Source: Pseudomonas folii (GTDB lineage Bacteria; Pseudomonadota; Gammaproteobacteria; Pseudomonadales; Pseudomonadaceae). From it: DNA of 35,450 nt. Where the stretch lies: the NCBI RefSeq assembly GCF_014357575.1, contig NZ_JACONW010000052.1, positions 1-35,450 on the forward strand, read 5' to 3'. Below, one piece after another: positions 24,435 through 33,589 of the stretch. The notes under the pieces were generated by a model. That model was not told where the DNA came from and made no database searches. It worked only from the letters and a program-made list of their open reading frames with translations. Within the stretch, counting starts at the first letter, position 1. Each line of letters opens with the position of its first letter. A program made the translations under genes and the position numbers.

Positions 24435-25460
24435 TTACTGCCCGGCCCGCACCTTGGCGATTTCGTCGTACATCAGCTTCACCAGACTCCCGTCCAGTTT
24501 TTCCGAATACTTCTTGATCACCGGCTGAACGCGTTCGCGGAAGCGATCTTTCTCTTCGGCAGAAATATCGTTCACCGCGACGTTCTTCTGCTGCTCAAGA
24601 TAGCCACGCGCGCTCGCCATGCTGCTCGCGGTGACCTCTCGCTGATACTTCTGAGCCTCTACAGCCGCCTCTTTAACCAGCTTTTTCTCGTCATCATTGA
24701 GCTTGTTCCAGGTCTTCTGGCCAATGATGAAAGACTGCGGATTGAAAATATGGCCGGTGGTTGAGATGTACTTCTGTACCTCGTAAAACTTGCTGCCCTG
24801 AATCACCGTGAGCGGGTTTTCCTGACCGTCGATTACACCCTGTTCCAGGCCGGTGTACACCTCAGGAAATGCCATTGCAACCGGATTGGCACCCAGCGCG
24901 TTGAAGGTGTCCAGATAGATCGGCGACTGGATCACGCGGATCTTGAGGCCCTGCATGTCTTCCAGTTTGTTGATCGGGTGTTTGCTGTTGGTCACGTTAC
25001 GGAACCCCAGATCCCAGTAACCCAGGCTGACCAGCCCTTTGCTGTCCAGTTGTGCGGCCAGCTTCTGTCCGACGGGACCATCGATAACGGCGTGAGCCTC
25101 CTCGACGTTGTTGAACAGGAACGGGAAGTCCAGCATGGCGAAGTCCGGCGCTTGCGCCGCGAGGATGCCGGAGTTGAGTACGGTCAGGTCCAGGGTGCCG
25201 CCTTGCAGCGCGGAGACAGTGACGACGTCACCACCCAGTGTGCCGCCCGGAAACAGTTTGACCTTGATCTTGCCGCCACTGCTTTTGGCCAGCAGTTCGG
25301 CGAACTTCTGCGCGCCCTGCCCCTGGGGATGCTCCTGCACATTCTGGAACGCGAAGCGCAGGGTTCGCTCACGAATTTCTGCTGCGTGGCTGGCCATGCT
25401 GCCCAGCAAAAGGCCTGTGGCGCAGGCACCTGCCAGCAGGGTTTTCATCAGTTTTTGCAT
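24435..25460 (-). CDS. dctP: TRAP transporter solute-binding protein (DctP family)
   Basis: Periplasmic binding protein of a tripartite ATP-independent transporter. It has 341 residues from ATG 25460, chosen because GGAGAG stands just upstream; an ATG 12 bases earlier is in frame. Signal peptide MQKLMKTLLAGACATGLLLGSMASHAAE. Family pieces: LRFAFQNVQEHPQGQGAQKF, GGKIKVKLFPGGTLGGD, LGYWDLGFRNVTNSKHPI, MQGLKIRVIQSP (the Arg normally binds the substrate carboxylate) and GLEQGVIDGQENP. The substrate is probably a carboxylic or sugar acid; the sequence alone does not say which. It follows dctM by 51 bases. Confidence 0.94.
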   Translation of the reverse strand: MQKLMKTLLAGACATGLLLGSMASHAAEIRERTLRFAFQNVQEHPQGQGAQKFAELLAKSSGGKIKVKLFPGGTLGGDVVTVSALQGGTLDLTVLNSGILAAQAPDFAMLDFPFLFNNVEEAHAVIDGPVGQKLAAQLDSKGLVSLGYWDLGFRNVTNSKHPINKLEDMQGLKIRVIQSPIYLDTFNALGANPVAMAFPEVYTGLEQGVIDGQENPLTVIQGSKFYEVQKYISTTGHIFNPQSFIIGQKTWNKLNDDEKKLVKEAAVEAQKYQREVTASSMASARGYLEQQKNVAVNDISAEEKDRFRERVQPVIKKYSEKLDGSLVKLMYDEIAKVRAGQ

Positions 25461-25511
25461 GTCACTCTCCATATTGTTTTTAGAGTCGAGTTACGGGAAT
25501 GCGCACCGACA

Positions 25512-26792
25512 TCAGCCGGTGAAAAACTTCAGCGGTACAAGCACCAGCGAAGGGAACAACACCAGCAGAAACAGCACTACAAACTGGGCCAGCATGAACG
25601 GCCAGACGCCCCGGATGATTTCATCCATGCTGATTCTGGACACACCGCACACCACGTTCAGCACCGTGCCCACAGGCGGCGTGATCAAGCCGATGGCGCA
25701 ATTGATCATGAACAGCACGCCGAAATACACCGGATCGATACCGGCCATGACCACCGCGGGCATCAACACGGGAGTCAGCAGCAGAATCGTCGGGGTCATG
25801 TCCATGGCGGTACCGACCACAATCACCAGCAGCATGATGACGACCAACAAAATGGTCTGGTTGTCCATGAACGGCTCAAGCACGCCAGCCAGTTGCTCGG
25901 GCAACTCGGCGATCGTTACCAGCCAACCGGAGACCATGGCTGCAGCGACCAGGAGCATCACCACCGACGTAGTTTTCGCGGATGAAAGGATCAGGTCGTA
26001 CAGTTGGTTGATCTTCAACTCCTTGTAAATGACCAACGCGACAAAAAGCGCATACACCGCAGCGACCACTGCCGCCTCGGTCGGCGTGAAAATGCCGAAC
26101 TTCAGGCCGAAGATAATGATCAGCGGCAAGCCGAGCGCCCACAGACCCTCGATCAAGGCGCGCATGATTTGCGCGGCACTCTGCCTGGGAGGCGGCTCGA
26201 TATTTTCCTTGCGGGAGACGAACCACCAAGCCACCGCCAGCGACGCGCCGAGCATCAGCCCCGGGACGATCCCGGCCAGAAACAGCTTGGAAATCGAGAC
26301 GCCGGATGCCACACCAAACACGATGAAACCGATGCTTGGTGGGATGACCGGGGCGATAATCCCCCCCGCTGCGATCAAGCCCGCCGAGTGAGCCCGGTTG
26401 TGCCCGGCACGCACCATCATCGGCACCAACAGTGCCGCGAGCGCCGCCGCATCGGCCACCGCAGAACCCGAAAGGGAAGCCAGCAGGCAGGAAGCCAGAA
26501 TGGCCACGTAACCCAAACCACCGCGTTTGTGTCCCACCAGGGCCATTGCGATATTGACGATGCGTTTGGACAGACCGCCCGCGTTCATGATCTCGCCAGC
26601 CAGCATGAAGAACGGCACGGCCATCAGCGGGAAACTGTCGGCACCATTGAGCAGGTTCTGGGCGATGATCTGCGCATCGAACAGATCGAGCTGCACCATC
26701 AACGCGACACTGACCAGCAACAAGGCGAAAGCGATTGGAATGCCAAGCGCCATGGTGCCGATCAGCGAACCGAGAAAAATAACCAGAGTCAT
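25512..26792 (-). CDS. dctM: TRAP transporter large permease (DctM family)
   Basis: Twelve-helix-type membrane component that moves the substrate with sodium or proton coupling. It has 426 residues, the normal length, and is strongly hydrophobic. Typical signatures are LGIPIAFALLLVS, FPLMAVPFFMLAGEIMNAGG, LLASLSGSAVADAAALAALL, GGIIAPVIPPSIGFIVFGV and TPTEAAVVAAVYAL. It starts within the stop of dctQ (4-base ATGA overlap), so the two membrane subunits are translationally coupled. Confidence 0.96.
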   Translation of the reverse strand: MTLVIFLGSLIGTMALGIPIAFALLLVSVALMVQLDLFDAQIIAQNLLNGADSFPLMAVPFFMLAGEIMNAGGLSKRIVNIAMALVGHKRGGLGYVAILASCLLASLSGSAVADAAALAALLVPMMVRAGHNRAHSAGLIAAGGIIAPVIPPSIGFIVFGVASGVSISKLFLAGIVPGLMLGASLAVAWWFVSRKENIEPPPRQSAAQIMRALIEGLWALGLPLIIIFGLKFGIFTPTEAAVVAAVYALFVALVIYKELKINQLYDLILSSAKTTSVVMLLVAAAMVSGWLVTIAELPEQLAGVLEPFMDNQTILLVVIMLLVIVVGTAMDMTPTILLLTPVLMPAVVMAGIDPVYFGVLFMINCAIGLITPPVGTVLNVVCGVSRISMDEIIRGVWPFMLAQFVVLFLLVLFPSLVLVPLKFFTG

Positions 26793-27352
26793 GGGTGAGT
26801 TCTCTCAGAGGTCGATGCCGGGGTCCGGATATGCTTGATGTCCTCGGCGGCATCGCTGTCAGTGACCATCACCAACTCTTCGTCCGCCAGCTTGCCGCTC
26901 AGCACCAGGTACAAGTCATACAACAGAATGACCGCAGCACAGGCACCGAAGACCAGCCCGGCCGCATAGAACAACGCCATGGACAGACCCGACGCTGGCG
27001 CGACCACATCCAGATTGATAACCGCTTGTTGCCAGCTCCCGCTGAAGATCAGCCAGCAGATGTAGAGCATCAGCACATGGCCGATCACCAGACAGAAGCG
27101 CTTGCCACCCGCAGGCAAACGACGTACCAGACTGTCGAAGCCCATATGTGCCCGATCTTTGAGCGCTACGAGTGAACCGAGAAAGATCATCCAGACGAAC
27201 AGCCAGCGCGACAGTTCTTCCGACACGCTGATGCCCGAGTTGAAGGCGTAACGGAGCACCACGTTGCCGAAAACCAGCACAAGCATGCCAATCATGCACA
27301 GCACGATGAGCAACTTGAGCAGCTTGAAATACAGGTCGACTATTCTTTTCAT
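26789..27352 (-). CDS. dctQ: TRAP transporter small permease (DctQ family)
   Basis: Small four-helix membrane subunit that joins the large permease. It has 187 residues from ATG 27352 (MKRIVDLYFKLLKLLIVLCM), chosen because GAGG stands 8 bases upstream; the longer reading to 27442 has no such signal and adds a non-hydrophobic, Arg-rich head. The family pattern VFGNVVLRYAFNSGISVSEE, LSRWLFVWMIFLGSLVALKD and AHMGFDSLV is present. The C-terminal tail of about 40 residues is hydrophilic. It is first of the operon dctQ-dctM-dctP-porin. Confidence 0.94.
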   Translation of the reverse strand: MKRIVDLYFKLLKLLIVLCMIGMLVLVFGNVVLRYAFNSGISVSEELSRWLFVWMIFLGSLVALKDRAHMGFDSLVRRLPAGGKRFCLVIGHVLMLYICWLIFSGSWQQAVINLDVVAPASGLSMALFYAAGLVFGACAAVILLYDLYLVLSGKLADEELVMVTDSDAAEDIKHIRTPASTSERTHP

Positions 27353-27546
27353 TATTATTGCCTCGCGGAAACCCGAAACCTGACGCGCTAGACCTGGCCT
27401 CGCAGTTACCGGTCTGGACCGGACTGAGGTGCGCATACGCAAACGCTGCGAGCGGTTACCGTTGGGGTCAACAGTCGAGCACAGAGAGAGGGGTCGAGAA
27501 CGAGCAATTGCGGTCGCATGAGGATGTCTCCATTGTTTTTATTGTC

Positions 27547-27567
27547 CTTCGGCTCTGACGGCCGAAG
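27547..27567. other. Hairpin in the leader region upstream of dctQ
   Basis: CTTCGGC (27547-27553) and GCCGAAG (27561-27567) form a perfect 7-bp stem with a 7-base loop, between dctQ and the putative operator. If dctQ transcription starts upstream of it, the hairpin is in the mRNA leader. There is no strong T-run on either side. Confidence 0.3.
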
Positions 27568-27588
27568 TTTGTGACATGGAAAATGTAC

Positions 27589-27598
27589 TAACCGGTTA
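27589..27598. promoter_or_regulatory. Putative LacI-type operator for the TRAP operon
   Basis: TAACCGGTTA is a perfect 10-base palindrome with the central CG characteristic of LacI-family operators; the known Pseudomonas PtxS site has a related AACCGGTT core. It lies about 235 bases upstream of dctQ, in the 478-base gap between dctQ and the Nudix gene, so either gene could be its target. No regulator gene is in the window. Nothing else firm was seen in this gap. Confidence 0.4.
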
Positions 27599-27830
27599 AT
27601 TCGGTCAATACGCAAAAACGTCGATCATCAACGCTCAATTCATAACGCTGCGTATGAAACCGTCTTGAATCGCGTCGAAAACAATCTTAACCGACGCTAT
27701 TTTCTTCAAAAAAGCATAGTAAAGGCATGACAGCAGCACGACTCAGGAAATATAAAAGCGTGCGATTATCGATTATTTTTTCCACATGAAGTCCGTTGAT
27801 CCTCTATGCCCCCTCAACAGGCCACAACAC

Positions 27831-28289
27831 ATGCCCAGCCATCCGCCGTTCTCCGGCGCTAAAATCGCCCTTCTCTGCAACGGCTTGATTCTGAGCTACC
27901 AGCGAGACGACAAGCCCTCTATCCCATGGCCGAACCTTTGGGACCTACCCGGGGGTGGTCGCGAGGGGGAAGAAGCGCCGCTGGCGTGCGCGCTGCGTGA
28001 GACCGAGGAAGAATTTGGGCTGACCATTGCACCCGAAAGTATCGTCTGGGCTCGGGTTTATCCGGGCCAAGGGCTGGGTGGCCTGGATACCTGGTTCTTC
28101 GTGGCACACGTTCTGCCCGGAACATTTGCCAACATACATTTCGGCACCGAAGGGCAGCGCTGGGCGGTCACCACGATAGAGGCTTTCCTGGCGAATACCT
28201 CGGCTATACCGCATTTTCAGCATCGGCTCAGGGAATATCTGTTGAGCAACCCTGGAAACGTAACCCCGGGGCCTTTAGCGCATCACTAA
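27831..28289 (+). CDS. Nudix hydrolase
   Basis: Small cytoplasmic hydrolase of nucleoside-diphosphate-X compounds; the substrate is unknown. The Nudix box G-x5-E-x7-REU-x-EE-x-GU is fully readable as GGREGE-E-APLACAL-RETEEEFGL, with Thr at the first hydrophobic position. The fold begins at AKIALLCNGLILSYQRDD, and WDLPGGG precedes the box. The chosen start gives 152 residues; an in-frame ATG at 27786 would add 15. Neither has a strong ribosome binding site, so the start is open. It lies upstream of the diguanylate cyclase on the same strand. Confidence 0.92.
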   Translation: MPSHPPFSGAKIALLCNGLILSYQRDDKPSIPWPNLWDLPGGGREGEEAPLACALRETEEEFGLTIAPESIVWARVYPGQGLGGLDTWFFVAHVLPGTFANIHFGTEGQRWAVTTIEAFLANTSAIPHFQHRLREYLLSNPGNVTPGPLAHH

Positions 28290-28355
28290 AAGCCACTGGC
28301 GGCTGGCCCGACTTGCGCATAACATGCCGTGATTCCATATAGCCAGACATCACCC

Positions 28356-30050
28356 ATGATAATAGCCAGCCTGCGCAGCCATCTGACACTCTGGTTCGCC
28401 GGACTGTCGCTGCTCGCCTTGCTGAGCGTGGGTTTCTATGTCGGTCATATCGCGACCGAACAAATCAAACAGGCCAGTGGCAGCTCTCTGCTAAGCACCG
28501 CCAAGTCAGCCGCAATGATGCTCGGCACTCAGCTACGTGAGCGTCAGCTTGAGATATTCCTGCTGAGCCGGGAGCCCCATCTGGTTCGCGGCAACCTGGA
28601 TGACCCGGACATTTTGCCTTCGATGGAGCTGCGCACCCAGTCTCACTCCGAGTACGCGTGGATGGGTGTCGCTGATACCAGGGGCAATGTTCGACAGGCA
28701 GTGCACGGCCTGCTGGTCAACCAGTCCGTGCTCGAACGCCCGTGGTTCAAGGCCGGACTTCAAGGACCGTATACCGGCGATCCTCACGAAGCGGTGTTGC
28801 TGGCTAAGCTGTTGCCCGCCAATGCCAGTGGCGAACTGCTGCGCTTCATCGACTTTGCAGCACCAATCCGCACGGCTGACGGCACTGTGGTCGGCGTCCT
28901 CAGCGCCCATGTGCACTGGAACTGGATGACCCGGATTGTCGAATCGGCCATTCTGCGTGAAGGTGTCACCGCTGACCTTGAAGTGCTGATCGTCAATGGC
29001 GATGGCGCAGTCCTGTACCCACAACAGATGATCGGCCAAAAGCACCCCGAGCTGCTTGCAACTCAGCGACTTTCCACCAGCGAGAAGCCAGCCGACGCGC
29101 CGGAATGGTCAGAAGACGCCGACTACTTGTCCAGCGTATTGAAAGTACCGACGCCACCTTCCGCCAATCTGGCCTGGTACATCGTCGTTCGCCAGCCGCT
29201 GGCTACCGCTCTGGAGCCTGCGCGGATCCTGCTTTACAAGCTGTTGATACTGGGCGTTGCCGCCGCACTGGCATTTGGCCTGGTCGCATATTACCTGGCG
29301 CAGTATATGAGCCGTCCCATCGAACAACTGGCAAAGGCTGCCAAGCAGGTCCAGGCCAAACAACCCGGTGCCGATTTCCCTCAGGCGCATTCGGTCCGGG
29401 AGATCGCCCAACTGGGCCAGTCCATTCAGAGCATGACCGAATCGCTGCTGAACAAGGAACGCGAGCTGCAAGACACCAATGCGTCACTTGAAGCCACCGT
29501 CGAGCAGCGCACTGCCGCCCTCACCCAGGCCAATGCCGAGCTATTGAAATTGGCGACCCACGACGCCTTGACCGGTGTTTATAACCGTCGCCGTTTCGAC
29601 GAAAAGCTCGCCGAATGCAACCAGCTGTTTGAACGCAGCGGCCGCCCCTTCGCCCTCCTGTTCATCGACGCCGATCACTTCAAAAACGTCAACGACACCT
29701 ACGGTCACGCCACCGGTGACGACGTGCTGCATCAATTGGCTCAAATCATTCAGGAAAACACCCGCGCCAGCGACTTCGTGGCCCGCTACGGCGGTGAAGA
29801 GTTCGCCGTATTGCTGCCAGAGCCTGAAGGTGCGGAAAGCCCGGAAGTTGTGGCAGAAAGGATTCGCAAAGCCGTTGCCGAGGCGACCTTTGACCTGGTT
29901 GGGCAAATCACCGTCAGCATTGGTATCGGGCTGGCAGATACCGCAGATGCCAATACAACGGCACTGATCAAACGGGCTGATCAGCAGCTTTATCACGCCA
30001 AGGCGTCAGGCCGAAACAGGGTGGCGAGCAAGGCCACCATAGACATATAA
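28356..30050 (+). CDS. Membrane-bound diguanylate cyclase (Cache-HAMP-GGDEF)
   Basis: Makes c-di-GMP from two GTP in response to a periplasmic signal. About 564 residues from ATG 28356 (a GTG at 28329 is an alternative). One membrane helix near the N-terminus (LTLWFAGLSLLALLSVGFYV), a periplasmic Cache-like domain of about 240 residues (WMGVADTRGNVRQA, RPWFKAGLQGPYTGD, FAAPIRTADGTVVGVLSAHV), a second helix (LYKLLILGVAAALAFGLVAY), a HAMP segment, a short coiled coil, then GGDEF. The active site is GGEEF (codons 29790-29804), preceded five residues earlier by RASD, the RxxD product-inhibition site. So it should be an active, feedback-inhibited cyclase. Its c-di-GMP could reach NfrB, but no direct link is shown. 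Confidence 0.95.
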   Translation: MIIASLRSHLTLWFAGLSLLALLSVGFYVGHIATEQIKQASGSSLLSTAKSAAMMLGTQLRERQLEIFLLSREPHLVRGNLDDPDILPSMELRTQSHSEYAWMGVADTRGNVRQAVHGLLVNQSVLERPWFKAGLQGPYTGDPHEAVLLAKLLPANASGELLRFIDFAAPIRTADGTVVGVLSAHVHWNWMTRIVESAILREGVTADLEVLIVNGDGAVLYPQQMIGQKHPELLATQRLSTSEKPADAPEWSEDADYLSSVLKVPTPPSANLAWYIVVRQPLATALEPARILLYKLLILGVAAALAFGLVAYYLAQYMSRPIEQLAKAAKQVQAKQPGADFPQAHSVREIAQLGQSIQSMTESLLNKERELQDTNASLEATVEQRTAALTQANAELLKLATHDALTGVYNRRRFDEKLAECNQLFERSGRPFALLFIDADHFKNVNDTYGHATGDDVLHQLAQIIQENTRASDFVARYGGEEFAVLLPEPEGAESPEVVAERIRKAVAEATFDLVGQITVSIGIGLADTADANTTALIKRADQQLYHAKASGRNRVASKATIDI

Positions 30051-30192
30051 GAATATCTGTCAGATCGCTGACAACCTGGCTGGATCGCGTCTGTTTACAG
30101 TTGCCCGTAACGGAACAGGTTAAAGCTTTGGCCTCAGCGGTCGACGATTACCTATTAAAGAATAATTATTAGTTTTTCGGAGGAGCAGCGGC

Positions 30193-31989
30193 ATGGGGAT
30201 GTTCAAGGCGTTGTATGAGTCCATCGAAATGCAGTTTTTCGATTCTCTGACGAAAAAGCTCTCGAGTCTTTTTCTGCTGGTTGCCGTCAGTGGATTGCTG
30301 TACTGGATTGCCTTGAGCATTCGTGCAGACATCGTTCAGCAGTTACGCAGCGCACAACTGGACGCTGCACTGCTCGGCCAGATCGAAGGCAGCCTGAACG
30401 GGCTCAGCAACGCCATCTTGTTCAGCACGCTGTTTACGCTGTTCATGGTCAGCTTCATGGTCTGGTATTTTCGTCACCTGATCGTGCGCCCGGTCACCCA
30501 CATGACCCATGCGCTTGCAGAGATCGCCAACGGTGAAGGCGACCTGTCCAAGGACTTGCCCCTGCTGACCCACGACGAGATTCGCGTGCTGGCCAGCACC
30601 TGCAACCGATTCCTGGGCAAGCAACGGGAAATCATCAGCAACGTCCAGGCCCTGACCGTCCACATCGCCGTTGAATCAGCGCGCTCTTTGAAAAACATCA
30701 GCGACTCCAGCGACAGCGCCACCCATCAGGCCCGCTTCGCCAAGGAAGTAATGGATCAGAGCAACATGGCGGTCGGTAATATTCAGGAGGTTTCCCAGCA
30801 GACCCAGGGCATCTCCAGCACCACTGCGCAAAACCTGAGCATGGCTCGCGATTCATACGCGGAACTGCTGGAGGTCACCGGCAACATCAGCGAAATATCC
30901 AGTAGCCTCAATGAATTCGGCACTCTGGTCTCGGCGCTCAATCAGCGTTCGACGAGCATCAAATCCATCGTGGGCCTGATCCAGCAGATTTCGTCGCAGA
31001 CCAATCTGCTGGCGCTCAATGCCGCTATCGAAGCGGCTCGCGCCGGGGAAAGTGGCCGGGGCTTTGCGGTGGTGGCTGATGAGGTGCGTACCCTGGCGCA
31101 GAACGTCAGCAAGGCCACCGATGATATCTCGCAGAACATCGACGCCATGCTTCAGGAGGTGAGTTCCACCCACGAGCAAACCACGCAAATCAGTCACAGT
31201 GCCCGGGAAACCCAGAAAGTGGTTGAACGTGCTTCCGGCCATTTCGAAAGCATGATCGGCGACTTTGAATCCACCAATGGCAAGCTCGCTGACATCGCCG
31301 CACACATCCTGCAGTTCGCGGAAAGCAACACCGGGATCAACGACCGGGTGACGCAGATTTACGCTGACAGCCAGTCCATTGATCAGCGCATGCAGCACTC
31401 AGCCACTGCAACCCGGGATCTGTCGGGCGTTGCCGAGCGCGTGCAGACCATGCTCGGCAAGTTTGTACTGGGCCATGGTGCGCTGGATGCCGCCATTACC
31501 CGCGCCAGCCAGTGCCGTGACATTCTGCAGGCACGACTCACCGAATTGCACCGCAGCGGCCTGAACCTGTTTGATCAAAACTACAAACTGATCCCTAACA
31601 CTGATCCCAAGCAGTACCTGACCAGTTATACCGAACGCTTCGCCCAGGTCTGCCAGGAAGAGTGCGACAAGCTGACCAAGGGCACCAAAGGCGGCAAGGT
31701 GTCGTTCATCGTCGACAGCAAGGGTTACTGCCCGGTGAACAACAGCTGGGTATCAAAACCACCGACCGGTGACCGCGCCATCGACCTGCCGGTGTGCCGC
31801 AACAAACGTATGTTCTCCGACCCGATCGGCCTGCGTGCCGCGGGCAACACCCAACGCTTCCTGCTCCAGACCTACCTGCGCGACACCGGCGAAATCATGA
31901 CCGAGATCGACGTGCCCTTCTTCTTCGACGGCCGCCACTGGGGCAACCTGCGGATGGGGTTTGATGCGGCGGTGTTGTTGGCGGAGTGA
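30193..31989 (+). CDS. Methyl-accepting chemotaxis protein with C-terminal cytosolic sensor-like domain
   Basis: Chemoreceptor of 598 residues with an unusual order. Two membrane helices (about 24-44 and 75-95) enclose only about 30 periplasmic residues, too few for a normal ligand domain. HAMP follows at about 96-150, then the signalling coiled coil, whose tip reads [20 protein letters not shown] (N271 region). After about residue 440 comes an extra domain of about 155 residues with [26 protein letters not shown] and [14 protein letters not shown], then [17 protein letters not shown]. This matches a C-terminal sensor-like module seen in some proteobacterial receptors. Cysteines 441, 487, 491, 513 and 535 cluster there. 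GGAGG at 30179-30183 supports the start. The signal sensed is unknown and probably cytoplasmic. Confidence 0.94.
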   Translation: MGMFKALYESIEMQFFDSLTKKLSSLFLLVAVSGLLYWIALSIRADIVQQLRSAQLDAALLGQIEGSLNGLSNAILFSTLFTLFMVSFMVWYFRHLIVRPVTHMTHALAEIANGEGDLSKDLPLLTHDEIRVLASTCNRFLGKQREIISNVQALTVHIAVESARSLKNISDSSDSATHQARFAKEVMDQSNMAVGNIQEVSQQTQGISSTTAQNLSMARDSYAELLEVTGNISEISSSLNEFGTLVSALNQRSTSIKSIVGLIQQISSQTNLLALNAAIEAARAGESGRGFAVVADEVRTLAQNVSKATDDISQNIDAMLQEVSSTHEQTTQISHSARETQKVVERASGHFESMIGDFESTNGKLADIAAHILQFAESNTGINDRVTQIYADSQSIDQRMQHSATATRDLSGVAERVQTMLGKFVLGHGALDAAITRASQCRDILQARLTELHRSGLNLFDQNYKLIPNTDPKQYLTSYTERFAQVCQEECDKLTKGTKGGKVSFIVDSKGYCPVNNSWVSKPPTGDRAIDLPVCRNKRMFSDPIGLRAAGNTQRFLLQTYLRDTGEIMTEIDVPFFFDGRHWGNLRMGFDAAVLLAE

Positions 31990-32037
31990 TTGGGGGCTGC
32001 TGGCTAACCAAATTGCCTGCAAGCCAGGTATTGATGT

Positions 32038-32238
32038 TGTAGGAGCTGCCGAAGGCTGCGATTGCGGCGTATCAGGAGAAATGCTTTTAAAATGTAGAAG
32101 CGCGCTTGCCCGCGATTCTGGCTATAAGTCGATGAATATATCGTCTGTGCTGGCGTAATCGCGGGCAAGCGCGCTCCTACCGATCCTATGTTTGCTTAGC
32201 GACAGCGAGGTGTCAGGGACATCGGGGCAGCTCCTACA
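32038..32238. repeat. Nested REP-type inverted repeats
   Basis: Outer pair: TGTAGGAGCTGC (32038-32049) and its exact complement GCAGCTCCTACA (32227-32238). Inner pair: GTAGAAGCGCGCTTGCCCGC (from 32094) and GCGGGCAAGCGCGCTCCTAC (32161-32180), which share a 15-base perfect arm plus the terminal GTAG/CTAC. Both end in CTCCTAC, the typical Pseudomonas REP end. They fill the gap after the chemoreceptor gene and could end or stabilise its transcript. The rest of 31990-32434 has no gene. Confidence 0.8.
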
Positions 32239-32334
32239 GAAAATGCATTTCAATCCCCAGGCCAATCTCGGCTCTTACAATGACATCTCAAATTGTCAGA
32301 GGCACCTTGCCGGGTGTAGATGCTAAAACCTGAC

Positions 32335-32350
32335 GAATGAGAACAATTCC
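32335..32350. promoter_or_regulatory. Weak Fur-box-like site before the ABC importer
   Basis: GAATGAGAACAATTCC contains the inverted ends GAAT...ATTC and partly resembles the Fur consensus (GATAATGATAATCATTATC). It lies about 85 bases before the binding-protein gene. Several consensus positions differ, so this is only a suggestion of iron control. Confidence 0.25.
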
Positions 32351-32434
32351 GTTACCCTGTGCGCACTTTTTTACGGCGGATATGTCGTGCTGCCTGCGGC
32401 CGATTCGTCCTCATCTCTCGGTATGGGTAATTCA

Positions 32435-33580
32435 ATGCGCCTGTTCAAACACCTCGCAGTCGGCGTCAGCCTGCTGCTAGCCGGTCAGACCCTGGCCTTC
32501 GCAACCACCTATCCAGTCACTGTCACCGACGTTGCCAACCGTCAGGTTGAAATTCCCGCCGAACCCAAGCGCATCGTCCTGCAGGACGGCCGCGATCTGT
32601 TCACCCTGGCCCTGCTCGACCGCGCCGATCCATTTCAGCGCATTGTGGCGTGGAACAACATCATCAAGCGTTCCGACCCCAACACCTGGAAAGTCTTCGA
32701 AAACCAGTGGCCAAAAACCGCCAACCAGGCCACTGACATGAAGTTCGGTGACGACGGTGATCTCAATCTCGAAGCGGTCGTCGCCGCTCGCCCGGACCTG
32801 CTGGTATTCCAGACCCGCGCCCGGGCTTCGCTGGAAAATGCTGGCGTGGCGCAGAAGCTGGCCGCGCTGAAGATTCCGGTGCTGTTCGTCGACAGTGATC
32901 TGGAGCCGGTGCTCAACAGCCAGAAAACCGTAGCCCTGCTCGGTCAGGTGCTGAACCGCGAAGAAGAAGCCAAGGCCTACATCGATTTCTACAAATCCCG
33001 ACTGGCTAAAGTCGAAGCCATCACTCAGGAACACAACAAGAAACCCTTGGTGTTCGTCGAAGCCAAAGCTGGCCAGGGCGGCGCATCGGCCTGCTGCTTC
33101 ACCCACGGCGATGTCTACTGGGGCAAGCTTGTTCAGGCGGCAGGTGGCGTGAACCTCGGTTCGCAACTGCTGCCGGGCGCGACGGGCGACGTCACGCTGG
33201 AAACCGTTTTGGGCAAACAGCCGGACGTGTACGTCATGACGGGCACCCAGTTCCCGGGTAATACCTCCGTATCGCCTCCGTTTGGTTTCGGTGAAAACGT
33301 CAAGCTCGACGCCATCCAGCGTCAGTTGAAGTTGCTGGAACAACGTCCAGGCTTTGCGCAACTCAAGGCCAGCCAGAACGGTCGTGTCTACGGCGTATAC
33401 CACCAGTTCTACGCCAGCAGCTGGAACATTCTGGCAGTGGAAAACCTGAGTCAGGCGTTCTACCCGGACAGCGCTAAACAGCTGGATGCAGATGCCAGCC
33501 TCAAGTCGCTGTTCGCCCTGACCGGTATCAAGGCAGTCCCTGCGATTCTGTACGCCCCTGCGCCTGCTACTGGTAAATGA
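32435..33580 (+). CDS. ABC transporter substrate-binding protein (FecB/BtuF-type)
   Basis: Periplasmic binding protein of the iron-siderophore/haem/cobalamin class. It has 381 residues from ATG 32435 (MRLFKHLAVGVSLLLAGQTLAFA signal peptide). A GTG at 32387 would add 16 residues with no signal-peptide character. Class features are YPVTVTDVANRQVEIPAEPKRIVL at the start of the mature protein, LNLEAVVAARPDLLVF, KLAALKIPVLFVDSD and GKQPDVYVMTG. A rare adjacent Cys pair, C220-C221, lies in GGASACCFTHGDVYWG. Ligand unknown; ferric siderophore is most likely by family. It stands 9 bases before the permease gene. Confidence 0.9.
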   Translation: MRLFKHLAVGVSLLLAGQTLAFATTYPVTVTDVANRQVEIPAEPKRIVLQDGRDLFTLALLDRADPFQRIVAWNNIIKRSDPNTWKVFENQWPKTANQATDMKFGDDGDLNLEAVVAARPDLLVFQTRARASLENAGVAQKLAALKIPVLFVDSDLEPVLNSQKTVALLGQVLNREEEAKAYIDFYKSRLAKVEAITQEHNKKPLVFVEAKAGQGGASACCFTHGDVYWGKLVQAAGGVNLGSQLLPGATGDVTLETVLGKQPDVYVMTGTQFPGNTSVSPPFGFGENVKLDAIQRQLKLLEQRPGFAQLKASQNGRVYGVYHQFYASSWNILAVENLSQAFYPDSAKQLDADASLKSLFALTGIKAVPAILYAPAPATGK

Positions 33581-33589
33581 CCCACACCC

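Noticed and set aside
32240..32434. Cobalamin riboswitch before the ABC importer
   Set aside because: The conserved B12-box core could not be found, so a cobalamin assignment is not supported.
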